A stretch of DNA of 64,000 nucleotides. Origin: Cymodocea nodosa. Lineage: Eukaryota; Streptophyta; Magnoliopsida; Alismatales; Cymodoceaceae. Shown one piece after another: positions 44,301 to 59,300 of the stretch. Numbering within the stretch: the stretch's first letter is position 1; each line of letters opens with the position of its first letter. Location: NCBI GenBank assembly GCA_036874045.1, contig CM072336.1, positions 22,891,501 to 22,955,500 on the forward strand, given 5' to 3'. Both the position numbers and the translations under genes were made by a program. A model generated the notes under the pieces. It ran no database searches and was not told the DNA's origin. It saw nothing but the letters and a program-made list of their open reading frames with translations.

Positions 44301-47300
44301 CACAAACCTCACCTTAATTATAAATGGATAGTTTAGCATAAATGTAAATGTTAAAATAGATGAGGGGTAACAATAAGAGAAATTAAAAAATAATTTTATT
44401 TGAAAAAGAGTAAGATTTGAACCAATTGAAGATAAAATAAGAGGCAATTATCTTAAATAGTTAAGAGATAGCCATAAAAAGCCTATAGATCTACTTGTAA
44501 AGAGAGAAGAAATAATTAATGTACATTAAACTAAAAAACGTAGAGGAAGATCAGAAATCATATGGTTAAAAATAGTGAAAAAATTTAAAATTATGTAATT
44601 TAACAAAAGATTTAGTTATGGATATAAGTAAATGGAAGGAAAGAATTTATATAAACCCCATATAGCGAGATTAAGGCATTCATTATTGTTGAAAACATAA
44701 AAGAAAAAAGTGCGAAAACGTACTACTGAAGATATCATATCTCTATTCAATAAGAAATTTAAACAATTTGTTAACCTCATCTAAAGGATCATTTACTACT
44801 TGCATTGCCGTCACATCCTCTTCAGATAAATTTGTCTCATCATCCTATACAAAAAAAGGGTTAAGTCAGAACAAGATAATACAATCCCTTTGATTTCATA
44901 AAGAAAAAGAATATCATCCCTTCAAACATTTGTTTGCTATCAAGAAATGACTACTCTAAACTTCGGTAATTTTTTTGTGCTTTAAGAGTAACTATATGGT
45001 ATAAAGTTCAGATGGTTTATATTTATGGGCCTTGTGAATAAAGTTCATTGACGTAAACATTTTGTGGGATAAACTTTGATATATTACACAAATGGAAAGG
45101 AAGCAAATATAAATTGATGCACAAAGGACTAATAAGATATTTGATTAACATAGTCAAAGGATGACCAACCACTGAGAGAGAACCATTAATTAAAAGCTAA
45201 CAATTACACTAAACTATGGAAAAGGTATGTTCTTAAAAAATCTAAGCCATAAATATGTGCATTAAATTTCAATACCTTTTTGTCATCACCGAGCATTTGA
45301 TCCCTATCATCATCCTGAAAGACAGCACAAATAAGAAATGCAACCACTACTAAATAATACATCAGAAAAATGATTGCTAATTACAACCAACCATCACAAA
45401 GAAGACAAACTATAAAGCTGGTATGCCTCTACCAATACCAACCTGGCTGTCCACATGACTAAAATGAACTGTTCATAATTCATATATCTTACTAATCAAC
45501 AAATAGAATACGTTGTACACCAGGAAATTCATATCCAAAGGCAACTTTTCTTAAATACCCATGCAAAACAGTAGATGGACTTCTTCAATATGGTTAATGC
45601 TGCAACAACTACTACATCCTGATATTAACCTTAGTAAAAGAAGAAACAAGAAAAAGATGGTCAACCATATCATCATTGGAAATAAGGAGAAGGCAGCTCC
45701 TTTCCAGCATGAACTTTAATTGTGAACATCTTTAATCCAAGGATAAACTTTCTTGTATTTCTTCTTGCAGTATATTACTTCGTTAACAGTTTCATTAAAC
45801 CACAAAATGGTATTCTGCACTTACATAATGATGACCTGGCCCAGCAGCTAATTTAGTTGTTTCGTCCCACTCACAGATAGCACCATTTTTTTCCTCCAAA
45901 AGGATATTATCCCCATCTGATGATTCTTTAACAGAAGCAGAGCCATTGATATGGTTTCCAGCATCTGATACAAAAACCAATTATTAGAATTGACCAATAC
46001 TTTAATATACATGTTGATAACAGATGCTTCACATCATTCAACTTACAGATATCTCACCCTTAATCTGATCTTTATCTTTTGGAATGGGGTCATCCACATC
46101 ATCTGGAATGACTTCCTGGCTAACTGAGAAAGACAGCATTGGTCAAATGAAAACATAGGATATTAATACATAAATGATTTGAGTATGGGTCATTGGTTAA
46201 ATGGCTTTCTACAACACTATTATATCAGTTTTAATTGTTAAGTCTTTCACAGCTTGTGCAGCTTAGATGTTCCACCTTGTAGACTGTAAGAATAAATGAA
46301 TCGTTACACAGGCTGCTTCTTGATAAAATAATAGGTTGTTTGTCGATCAAGTACATGTACTCTACATACAGAAAAATGTTCTTCCTTAGGCATCAGAGAT
46401 CTTGTGCCCCTGGACATGAAAACCTAGGCATCAAGTATATGTACTCTTCATATAGGAAATTTCTCTCTTTGTCATAATGTATGTGTTCTTGTTCTTTATT
46501 TCATATGAAAACAATTATACTGGCATACACCAAGACACTAGACTGTTAAGGGGTAACTCGATTCATCTTGGAGTCACTCAATTTGCAAAAACCCGTACCA
46601 CACTTTAATCAATGAATGATAAAATAATTGGATGGAAGCATATATTTAATTCAGAAATGTAGTATAAACACCATGAGAGTGACACTCTGCTTCAAAAAAA
46701 AGTCAGAGAAATAGTCAATTGCCACTTTTGATAAGGTACAAGAGAAGCAGTGGACATAACGAAGCTTGTTGCAAAAATGCTTGAATCAGTACAAGGGGGT
46801 AAGAGACCCATCATAGGTTTCTTATGCAAAGCAATGAACTTAGTAAAGGATTCAATGCACAATGTAGCATGCAGATCACTAAATGTGGATATGAGCTTTA
46901 TAAACAGCAGATGGATAAAAATGCCCAATCATCCACTAAAGAAGTTGGCAAGCAATTATTTAAATAAATTTTAGATGTCATAAATTATCATTTGAGTGTC
47001 AATGAGATACAATTTATTTTTATACTTGTCAATGTAGCATATTATTTGAATCTAAAATATCAGTATGTAGTACGATACAATCTCAATCATCATGCTGACT
47101 TACATAGGGCTTTAAAGATGGACTGTATGATGATGTTCAAGAAGCTATGACAAACATTCAATAGTTTAGAGGCCACAAGTTGGATTTTGAAGATTGTACA
47201 AGTCAATGATTTGTACCTTTAAGACGACAAATCCAAGTATTTATAAGGAAATAAATTTATATTGTATATATTTGAGTTATTTTATTAAAATATAATGGAC

Positions 47301-50300
47301 AAATGGAACAGGTGTTCCAAATTTGAAGAAAATTCCCATGAGTTTTATCTCAATTTATTTCTAATTGTGAAAAAAACTGAAGTAGATGAAATCTAATATG
47401 TTAAAAGATGAGGAAAAGTGTAAGAACAAAAAGAGTGAACGACTAGGTGTTAGTGCATTATAACATGAGGAGCTAATTAAAGCATCTCAGAGAAGAAGCA
47501 AACTACTTCGATCCCAATGACTTGGCATTCATATACATAAATACAAACGAGGAAGATTTGAGAGTTGAGTGGTTATGAAAGTACTTTTAGATGAAGAATG
47601 TGGTCAACTAGATGCTCAAAATGCATCATAAACAGAAAATGTTGTTGACAAGTATATGAGTGCATAAAAACATCATGATAGAATCCAAGGATTAAGTGGT
47701 GATGGTGGTGACAATCCAGATGATGATTCTACACAAACACCAAGCAACAATGATGATAGAAACAGTAGAGAATCAGGAGATATAATAGAACCATAAGATC
47801 TTCCAAAAGCATATCAATGGACACTTAAGCCCATCTAAGAGAGAGAATACACTCGTGCATGCAACATGAGACTATGATCATGGACCCACCAGCAATGCAA
47901 GACATGAACCATTATCATTCCATTATAAAAGGAAATATTGTGGTTCATCAAATGTTTAGAAAACACTTACGTCAAAAACAACAAGGTGAAGAGCTTGAGC
48001 AAGCAAGACATTCTAGTTGTAATAAACTTCCGGGTTTGCCTTTTTCTTTTGGATTTATCATGTGTTTTGAACATTTTGTATGTTGCCACATTAATTTCAG
48101 ATGTATATGGTACTTCTAATGTTATAAATGTATCAAAATTAATTTAAATTATTGTTTAATGTGTGTTATTGCCTAACTTGGCTACTACTAAATTTTCGAG
48201 GAAAAATTCCAAAATTTTAGCTTATTCTCTAGACTTCCATGCTTTTATCAAACTTCTACCAACATCTCTACCAAAGTCTGACATGTTTCCTCTTTTTGTT
48301 AGATCAAAATCCAACATGAAATAAAAGTTCGAAATCCTAGTTTCAAAGATTGTGCAACGAAGCACAAACCTTGTAAAAAGGAAAACATGCATCCTTTTTC
48401 AGAAGTTATGGGAGTACGAATGTAAGAGTTATTTGTAAATTTAGAGATCTATAAATATATAGACAGAAACAGACGCTCACAAATATATATACATAGACAA
48501 CAAATTATTCAAATTATCTTCAGAAATAAAGATACCCATCACAAAATGCTAGACACAAGTAAAGAGGTCTTCCTAAGTCATGTATAAAAGTAATAATACG
48601 TCAAGACTTAAGCCTTAGTCACCTTTATCAACAGTATATCGTCTGAGAACCTCTTCAAGTGGTAGTTCAACTTCATTCTGTAGAGCTGCCAATTCTTCCC
48701 TTCGCTCTTCCTCGGTAATGAGTGCTTCATCTTCTTCAAGTGTAAGTTCATCATCTTCCTAAAACAACAGACCATGCACGACGCAGATCATCAAATTATT
48801 TTCACATATATTGAAGGAAATAAGGGTCACAAAATTCCTAAAATGCCACATTTATGTTTTATTAGCTCCACCAATTGACAAGTTAAGATGAAATGAGTTA
48901 AATAATAGCACTTAGCCATTTACCACTGTTATCATTGATGGATTATATGCTGATAATAAAAAAGAAATTCAATCTCAAAATAAGCCCATAACTGTGAATG
49001 TAATCTTCAAGAGGAATAAAAGCCAACCACCACTGATGCCCACTATGTAGGGTCCACATGTGGTGAGTTGGGCAAAATGACAAATATTTGTCAATGATGT
49101 AAGTAAAATAAGTTATGGTTACAAACTCCTCATCAAAGTTCAAATCTTACTCACAAACATAGTTTCAAATATCAGTATCACATCAAATATCAATCCTCCA
49201 AAAAAAAGCAAAACATATCAAGGATCAAAGATCATATCAATAGATACACAAGACTTCTGTGAAAATGGTTAAAAAACTTCAATTTTCAACTTGAAACTCG
49301 GAAATAAGATAAAACAAACTATAAAAACATATAAAAATAGTTAGATAAATTTTTTGACAATTATCATGTATAAAATGTCAATTACAAGGAGATATAGTAC
49401 TCATGGTTTACATGAAAACTCTAAAATCATGTATAAATAACTGAAAAAAGCTTATAATGACAAATGAATTTAAAAAAATGAAATTATACAAAAATGAATT
49501 CCATGTTGAATTTCTATCTGTATGGCTCATATCTTTGTTATCTCCAATAATTTTGGAACATTTGATTATGTTTAATACTTTAACCATTTTTTAAACATAA
49601 ATTTTTGGTAATAATTTTTTTCATTTTTTTCTTTTATGTTTCCTTTTTTCTCTCTTTTTTTCCCTTTTTTTTTTGACATGCTTCATTGTCTCTTCACTTC
49701 CTTTTGTTTCTTCTCACTTTCTTCACCTTCTCTTTGTTTTTCCTTTTTCTCTCTCTTTCACTTTTTTCTTTATCTCCCCTTCACATACTTCACCCCCTTC
49801 TCTCCTTCTTCTACCTTCAACATCTCCCCACCTGAAAACCCTAATGGGTTACAATGGTGGCAGACTAATAGTCTACACAATGAAGGATGCTACACCAGAG
49901 AAGGAATGCTTTGGCAAAAGTTTCGACAAAGAGGAAGGGATGCTTTGGTGGAAGTTTCAATAGAGAGAAAAGGATCCTTTGGTAGAAGTTTCAATAGAGA
50001 GGAAGGGGCACTTCAAGAAATAATCATTTGCTGAATCAATCAATCCATTGCATGGATCGACCAATCCAACCTTCCCTCATTCAAAAGCTTCTTCCACTTG
50101 AATGATTAGATGATCCAACAACAAACCCATAGGAGAAATCGATTGATCCCACAAGATCAAAAATAAGCCTGTATTAGTATTGACTATCTAAAAAACCGAT
50201 CCAAATCAAATTTTGAAACTATGTTTACAACATTCTCTAAGTCATTTCAAAATACATAGCTGTAGAGACAATAGGATCACAAATAGGAAAAAAAGCAATC

Positions 50301-53300
50301 ACCAATAATTAGCACACACTCTAAAACACAGATTTACGTGGTTTACCAAATGGCTGCGTCCATGGTTAGAGAGGAAGGGGAGGAGTCTCACTATTGAAAA
50401 TGATCTTACAAAAGAGATTTCAAAATTGGACCTACAAAAGCAATGGTCCAAAGCTCCCTTTAAGGGCCATTTCCCTTTACAACAGATATAGCACCTAAAA
50501 AGATGCTTAATGATGGATTCACATCCACTAATACCAAAACTGGAAATAAGAGATCTCCTAAATCAGAAGGCAGATCTCCTATGACAGGAAAGCAAATCTT
50601 CTCCATTAGAAGACATATCTGCGGCAGAAAACATCTCCCTTTTTCAGAAGATGATGATTCATCTTCCATTAAATAATTCAAGTCATTTCAACAATAACAT
50701 CAAACATTTTGATAAAATTTTAAATGAAAATAAGAAAAGGGAGAAAATCTATGGATTCATATAATATTGAGTAGAAGAAAATGCAAATGTTGATGCCCAC
50801 AGTATTTATGCTATCACCACACTTGATAAAAGGCTAAGTCTTAATCTCAACCCTCATTTGTACACCTCCTACACCCCCCCAACCCCCATGCAGGCACCTC
50901 TCTCACTTGTCAACATCCTCTTGCCTTTACATCTCTCCCATACCAACATCTGTCCACAGCCTTCCCCCCCCCCCCCCCCCCCCCACAAAACATTATTGTG
51001 GGTATTAATAGGAAAAATACTCTATCAAGTAAAAGTCATCTTAAACTGCTAAACTTGATAATCATGCATACCACTAATCACACTATCAAATTTTCAAAAG
51101 ACTACAGAACATGAGAATATTTTTGGGCAAAATGATGTTCTCTTAAAAGATGATAAAGGGTTCTGAGATGAATTATTTTCGTAGTGATGAGCTCATTCTA
51201 AAAGGCTTCCATCTATTTTTTCAATTGAGATGGATCTAGGAGTCAAGATTGATCCCATGAAGAAGTATCCAGAAGGATGTAATCTTCAATTCAAAAAGGT
51301 TTCCTCATGACTAGGAGGTTGATGAATAGTTATCAAAGTGAGTTGTCTCGTCACCTCAAGCTATTAACTCCAAGTGAGGGTCACATTGACAATATTCAAG
51401 TGGCAACCAATATTCAATCCAGTGATTGGTTTAGACCACCTTAATGTGTCTTGACTACCTCATTACCTTGGTTGCCCAATTGAAATGCAATACTTTTAAT
51501 TATACTTCTTTTATTCCCTTGGTATTTTGTTTTTTCTCATATTCTATTTTGGTTCCTTAACATCAGTTCATTGTTTTCTTCTTCATCTTTACTACTATGC
51601 CCTCTTTTTCATCTCTTGCTAGTACTTAGTTCTTGACTCCCTTCTTTTCCTCTTGAGCTTTTTGTCTTCATCATCTTTTTTACCATTTTCCAATACATGA
51701 GTTAATGTTCTCTTCTTCACAATACATAGATTTTTTCTAATTTTATCTCTCAGTTTATATCCACATCAAGGAGGAATCCTAGAGAAAGCCAACAAAAGAA
51801 AAGTAAAACAATGTTGGAAATAAAGTCAGTAAAGCCTAAGAACACAAGTTGAAGTAAGACAACCTTCGATAGCTCTAAAATCAACATTGGTAGAATTAGC
51901 CATGGTAATTCCAACATTTTGTTAAAGAATTTTCTTTTCTACATATTTACAAGGGTGAAAATGTTGCAAAAATGACATTTGCACTACCATGTCATTAGGA
52001 AGGATCATCCATATGCATGAGAATCTAGCATTGAAATCTTTGATGTGCAAACTACAATTCAAGTGTAAACTGTAAAGCCACCAAGCTTCTTAGTGAAGGG
52101 GCAATAGATGAGCATTGGAAGAAGAGGTGCCACAAAAATTTTGTATGCTAATGGCAAAAATGATATCTTCTAGTTTAAATGGAAGTCACACCTTCAAAAA
52201 TCCTACTTAGAACTCTACAATACAAGGAAACTCACTTTGGAAGATACATGGCTATTCCAAATTTGTTTCACCTTAGGTAAGCATATGATACAAGGAATGT
52301 CCTGAGAACTAACCATATCATTCTCCCTTAAAACCTCCTAGGGATTCGTGTAAAATCAAGAATCCACTTTTCTCTCACCGTAAAACTACACTGTCAACCG
52401 CCGCATGTCACCGTCCCATCGCCACGACAGCCGCTCATCTTCGACCATCCTGCGACCATTCCTCTGCATGCAGGTACCTACTCGGATGACTAGTTATGCA
52501 TTTATAAAGTTCTCACTTGCATTTTCTGACATTTTTTTCTGAATGCATGCTGTTTTTCGTGGTCGACAGCAAAGCTTGCCGTCAACACTGCTTTTCCACC
52601 TCAATCCAACCTCCTTCGGTCGAGATTGAGGTACTTTTGAGCTCAAAAAGCCGCGCCTTAACATTTACAACCTTCAGCCAAAGCACGCGAGCTCAATTTA
52701 GCTTTTCCCCAGTTCGTCGAAAAAGATAGTCGTCGCCAAAGACGACGGCTACCTCAACCGCGGGACTCATCAGGTTCAAGCGAGCATCGGGGTTCTTCTA
52801 AACCGTTCAATCTCGCAATGGCGAGATCCAATCCGTCTAATCATACTAGTTAAGTCTTAACTGTCCGATCATTTCTTTTGATCACGTGAGATCCGACCAT
52901 CAGATATTATCGTGATGCATCTACACCGTTCGATCAGATTTAAGATATGATTGATCTTGGCCGTCCATCGAGATCAAGATGTTTGATCTCAGCTGCTAGA
53001 TTGATTTGATGAGGACCATCAGATCCCGATCCAAGGGTTTATTGAGTCGTCCCTGCCGCTCTGCTACCTCCATTACAAGCCACCCACTGCTCTGCTACCT
53101 CCATCGCCCGTCGCTCCGTTGCCTCCGTCGCAAGCCTTCCGTCGCTTCGCTACAAACAAAGCAAGCTTCCCGCTACTCTATTATGCCAACTTGCGTGCTT
53201 TTTCAGGTGCGGCATCGCGTCATCATTCCAACACAACACTGTGTGTTCGCAACCGCGGCCATGCCCAATGTCTCCATCGCAATTCGCCGCCAAGCCTTCG

Positions 53301-56300
53301 TCGACGCTCCACGCATGTCGACACTGGTGGTTGAGGGCGAGAGAACCGCAAATCTCAGGATTGAGATTCACAGGTCGTCAAATTCCGATGACGTCGTCAG
53401 AGAAGACAACATTACCGTTGCCCCTTCGATGGTCCCCCTGGTCATCTGATCTTTGACAACCGAGAATATCTCGATCGTATGTGCGTCCCCAAGGAGATGT
53501 AGATCCGAGTAAACTTAAAGTTTACCTAAATTCGGGTCAGGTACCTAAATCCAATTATAATGGGATAATCGGATCCGGGGTCGATGGATTAAACCCAAGT
53601 TACCGGTTATTAATCTGAACCTCTGCCTTAGATTAACCAGTCATAATTGGATTAGCCAATTAATCCAAGTCAGGTGACCGGCTAGGCTGGTTAATGTAGC
53701 CGATTCAGAGGCTAACGTCATGTTGACGTCATGCCCGTCTACTGACATCACTGTGCCATTTTCCGACGTCAGCATTTCATTTGCTAACATCAGCACTATT
53801 TGAATCGACTCAATTCATGTCAACTCTCTAAGAGGACACTATCACATTTCCATGTGATACCTCAAAGGAGAAATATTACCTGTTTGGGTGTATTCCAAAC
53901 CATTTTTACCTCAGGAGAGATTCCCTTTGTACATTTTGTATAAAACCCCTAAGGATTATTTTACCTTGAATCCTTTTACCCCTCAAGGGGGCTCGACTAC
54001 AATATCGACTTGTGGTACCCTAAGGGGAATGTCAAATCTATGACTTTGATATCCAAAGCCCATCATATATATTTTTTGCATAACCTATCTATCCCTAGTT
54101 GACTTTTTAGAAAGGTCAACCCCAAAGGCTTTTGCCTTTACTTGGGCCTTTCGAGCCCAAAATTTCTAGTTTTCCTACACCTATGTTTAGGTAGATCTTT
54201 TAAGTGATTCCACACATAGATCATCTCCTAGTAAACCCGGTTAACTAAGTTGACCCTAGTTAAAGTTAACTATGTGGCTTTAACCGATCAAAGTCAACCA
54301 ATTGACTTTGACCTTTAACATTTTCCCTCACTTTGACTAAAGACATGCAATCTTTACATAGACCTATGGTTTCTAGGGGAAACCTTTTTATTGTCCTGTA
54401 ATTCCTTGTTTCGTGCTTTAGAGTCTGATAGGGCATTTGCACGACCCTCTAAAGAGGTCAACTTCAGCTGAGCGGGTAGGGTGTCTCATACCTTCCTTAC
54501 TTGTACCTGAGAAACTTGCCTAGAGTCTTAAGTGTTTTCTTATTGGTCCCTTGATACATAAGAGATCGATAGTGCAGGTTTTCCTAATCTTCCTTTAATG
54601 GACTAGGTGGCGACTCCACCAATGTGGACTCCTTTTGGGTTAGCAATGGTGAAGTGTTGGCATCATTTGTAGGTGTTCAGGTCACCTTCGATTTTTTAGA
54701 CGTTCACACTAACCATAGTTATTCCAACACCAATGGCATGTATCTAACCATACATACATTAGGGAAGAAGCTTGGCAATTTGAAAGTGTTAACAACTTAA
54801 AAAATTGTCAATTTCAATGAATCTTCAATGATGGAAATTGAGGGTGGGGGACAATGTGAGAGGAAAGTTGGCTCATGGAGATGAAGGCATGAGGAATGGC
54901 AAAGGAGGAGGAATAGCAAAGGAGTTAAGGATTATGATCGGACAGTTGGGAAGGGAGGTAAGATTCAAGCATGTCACCATTCAATAGGACACCTGATTGT
55001 CCAATAACACTTGAAAGGGAGAGGGATAGGTTGGGTCTATGACTTGAAGGTTTGAGTGATGGCAATCAAACCATTAACGCCTTTAGGCCTCAAAATGTCT
55101 CAAACTTGCTCCCATGCTCTGTTCTTGCCCAAACAATATCTACATGAACCTCTCATCTCTTCTAGTCTTATCGGTCAATTTGGTCTTCCTACACTTCAAT
55201 AATTCTCAAATAATGTAAGGGCATTACATACATTTGGCAATATTGCTATAATCACCCACAAGATGTTCCTTCAATTGAGTCACACCACAAACAGCCATCT
55301 TTTCCTATGGTACTTGCACTGTCTCCTTTCTTTCAACATCCACAAGAAATCTATGCAACCATCCTAAGCCATCTAACCTTCCACCAACATGCTAATTACT
55401 CTCACTTTCACTATTTTGAGCATTAAATGAAGGAAAGCTTGACATTAAGCTTGAAAAAAACAAACAATATGTACATTATTAGATAATAAGTTAATGACAT
55501 GTATTTCATCAAAAAATAAGAAAAGCTGAAATTCAAAGAAAATCTATCTAAAATTTACAAAAGCATACATCAACCTAAAGAAACCCCAAACTAACATAAA
55601 ATTAAGGCAAATCTAAATTTCTGATATAAATACATACAAAAATGAAAATTACAAAAAGAAATTCCAAAAATTAATTAAGTATACAACAAAAAAAACATAT
55701 CTGCCTAAAAAACATAAAATCTAATCGATTATGAGAAAGATCTAATGAATGCCATCTAGTAACAACAATATTTCTTAAAAAAAGGAAAAAACTATTTGAA
55801 AATTTTAAAATTGTAAAAAAATAGGTATCTACCTTAGATAACCTTAGATCTAGCCTAACATAAGCTAAATCCATTAACTTTTACTTTTTGCTACAAACAC
55901 ATGAAAAAAGAAAATTGTGAAAAAATGGAAAATAAGCCATGAAAAATTTGTAAACCACAAAAAAATTATCTAACTAGTAAAAATAATCTTAAATCTAACA
56001 TAAAAGGCCAAAATCCAACCTTGAATAAAAACGAAATGGATCAAAAGCATACTTTGCACAAGATTTACAGAGGATTAGAGTAACTCTGGAGCACAAAGAC
56101 CTTATTGCAGCTTTCATCAAGAAGAAAACGCCTCAATGTAGCAGCAAATCAAAGATCCTTGTCTTGTATGTGTATCATTGGTGTTTCAACAATTTCGGTG
56201 GAAATATAATCTATATCAGACAATATTGCCGCTTGAAAGCATAAAAATAAATTTGTATCAGTCAATCCAATTGATAAAAATCAAAATATTGCTAGATAAC

Positions 56301-59300
56301 TATCCAAAACAGATAAAAATATAGTTATCGGATTGGTCAACACAAAAACCAATCCATATCACCAAAATTTCAGTGATATGGCATGAAAACAGACACTATG
56401 TTTTGCATTTTGCCTAAGACCATAAATAAACTTCTTTTTATCATTTTACTGATTAATAGGTCCAAGAGATTGGCTCTATAAGCACGTCATCTATACTATT
56501 GCAAAAAAATGGAAAAATGGTCGTTTAAACAATTTTCATCTCAATCCTTTTTGGAAAGAAAAAAAGAAAAACAATTTTGGAAAAAAACAACCATTTTATG
56601 TTTCAATGATCGTTTTTCCCATTTTTCTGTAAAAAATGTCATTTTCCTTCTTTTTCATGATAAAAAAAGTTTATTTTGATCAAGACCATAAATAAACTTC
56701 TTTTTTATCATTTTCCCAAGCAATATGCCCAGGAGATTGGCTCTATAGGCATGTCATCTATATTGTTGCAAAAAATGGAAATTTTGGTTGTTTAAACGTT
56801 TTTCATCTCAATCTGTCTTGGAAAAACAAAAGAAAAAAAATTGGGAAAAAACAACCATTTTATGTTTAAATGGTTGTTCTTCCCATTTTTTGATAAAAAT
56901 GTCTTTTCCATTTTTGGCTGTTGAAATGGCTTTTAATTTGGTTTTTTTTGTTTATAACTTTAATTGTACTTTTAATATATTTATTTGTATTTTGAATGAC
57001 AATTACACAATAAAAATATGTTTTTGAAATTATATTAGATGTAATTGAATTATAATTTATTTTGTCCAATTATTTTGAAGATTTTGGTGCTTGTACTCTA
57101 ATCCTCACATAGTGGGATTAGAGTACAAACTGTTGTTTATACCACTGTTTTTCAAAAACTCCCATTTAAACCTTCATTTTTTAGAAAAATTTATTTTCAA
57201 TTCATATAACGTCCATTTTCCTTTTTTTTTTTTCAACACTGTTCATTCATCAAGTTACTATAGAAGATTCCTCCTTATCGAGCTCTACGATGGCTTTTCA
57301 AGAATACTAAACTCCATTGGAGTACTTCTATCCATTGCAATGAATCAACCATGGGACCTCTGCTAATGAGACGTCAAAAACATCTTCCTCTATAGTGACT
57401 TAACAAATGAGATGTTTATAGAATAAGTGAATAACCTCTTGGGTATGTTACTTATGGGATGGATAGAGTATGTCACCTAATGAAAGTTATATATGCTTTT
57501 AAGTAGGCAAACATGGTTTGAGAAGTTCAGCACAATCATCATGTTGGATGGCTTCCAAAAATGTGCATTTGATTATTCAATTTTCTATAGGAATACTACT
57601 ACTGGTTGTCTCATCCTAAAATTTTATATTGATCACATATTACTTACAAGCAAGGACTCTACCATGTCAATCAGATTATCTCAGGGTACAATCTGTCACT
57701 AAAGATATAGACGAGCCAAAAATACTTTTTGGGAATTGTATTTGAATGTCAACGAGAGGATGGTGCCCAAAGAAAGTATGCTTTAGATATTCTTCAAAAG
57801 ACAAGACTCCTAGGCTGAAAGTCCTAGATTACACCTATAGAGTAGTGTCCCTTATTTGGAGGTGATACAATAGAGGTGTTGAAGGATCTACATCAAAATA
57901 GACGTTTAATTGAAAAATTGATAATACTTGAAAATTACATCTTGAGATTTAGCATTTGCAGTTTGTCTTCCCAATCAATTATCCATGAGCCCAAATTGAT
58001 CCACTATAATAGAGCTTTGTGGGTGCCTTCTTATATCAAAGGTGTGCCACAAAGAGCCTTGCCTATGAGAAAATTGACAATCTAAGGATTGAAGCCCATT
58101 ATACATAGGGCACGTAAAGAATATAACCAAAAGTCCACTTTATGCTTCTACCCATATGTTAGAGACAATTTAGTCACCTAATGAAGCAAAAGGTATAGAT
58201 TCATGGCCTCGACTACATGTGAGATAATGTGAATCAATTTTTTTTAACAATGCTTGAATTTCCAATAGAGATTCCTATGTGGTCACCTTAATTGTCAACA
58301 ATTTACCTTTCACAAGCATGTGAACCACATCAAGGTAAATAGTCATTACGTTTGAGTTTTAGTGATAAGAGGTGTTATTTTTGATGGAGCTTGAATTTCA
58401 AATAGATATTCCAATGTGACATCTTCATTGCCAACAATCTACCTTTCACAAGTGTAAGCACGTCAAGGTAAATTGTCATTACATTCAAGATAATGGTGAT
58501 GAAAGATGATTTGACACCATACACCTAAACAATATGGTGAGCTTATGTGAATCAAATCTTTCTTGATGGAACTTGGTTCCTTAGTAAAGATTCCTATGTG
58601 GTCATCTTCACTGCCAAAAATCCTATCTACTAGGAGTGTAAAAGGCACATTTAAGTAGATTAACGTTGTGTTCAAGATATAGTGATGAGAGGCATTATTT
58701 CAACACCATACACTAAGTTTTCCAAGCAAACTAGCAAGACTTTTTGTATCAAGTTAGATGTGCTTGATGCATATTATGAAAGAGTGATAGGGTTACCAGC
58801 ATGTCATTAGAATCTTATTAGGCCCTTGAAGAAGGTAAGGTACAGGAAGAAGATATCACTCACCAAACTTTATGTTTTCTTAATATCAAAAGGAAAGTGC
58901 ACAATCAGGCTTGACATCAAGGTTTTTCTAAACTATGTGATTGATCATTTCAATCAATCACTTTCTGGTTGTATCTAACATTCCACTAAGAATACATCCT
59001 TATCTATTTTAAAAAAAATTACATCATCATTTAATTGAATGAATTATAAATGGATCATGATTATCATATTACGTATTTATTTCTTTTTCATAATTTATCA
59101 ACTTCAATCAGGTCATCATCTCAAAAAATTTCAAGTGTCAAGAGGCTGCATAGTTACAAAAGCGTACAAGAGAAAGTGGGCAGGAACTGATGATTTTGTT
59201 TGCCCTCTTTGAAGTGTGGAAGAAGAAAGAGTAGGCATTTTGAGCATCAAGAATAGACAATATTTTTGTTGGTGCAGTACCGCAGCCAAAAGAGCCAAGC

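Larger units (their letters stand above)
42080..44660 (+). mobile_element. LINE remnant (host copy) in PIE1 intron 13, interrupted twice
   Basis: Antisense to PIE1. In order, the frames show KCGKPIGPDDIP (42,120), a YSSIKLISYTMKLREN stretch (42,260), KKPLYGTIH (42,470; family KKDLHMVFID), then after an insert LIMNELITKIQENFLCMLFI (43,350-43,400), IPLKIKRK and, after a second insert, RRGRSEIIWLKIVKK (44,540). These follow the reverse transcriptase order of plant LINEs. Stops are frequent, so this is an old copy. Confidence 0.8.

Noticed and set aside
53006..53456. 147-aa frame in the GC-rich block
   Set aside because: Several overlapping frames on both strands are open here because of composition; no known domain and inside an LTR-like insert.
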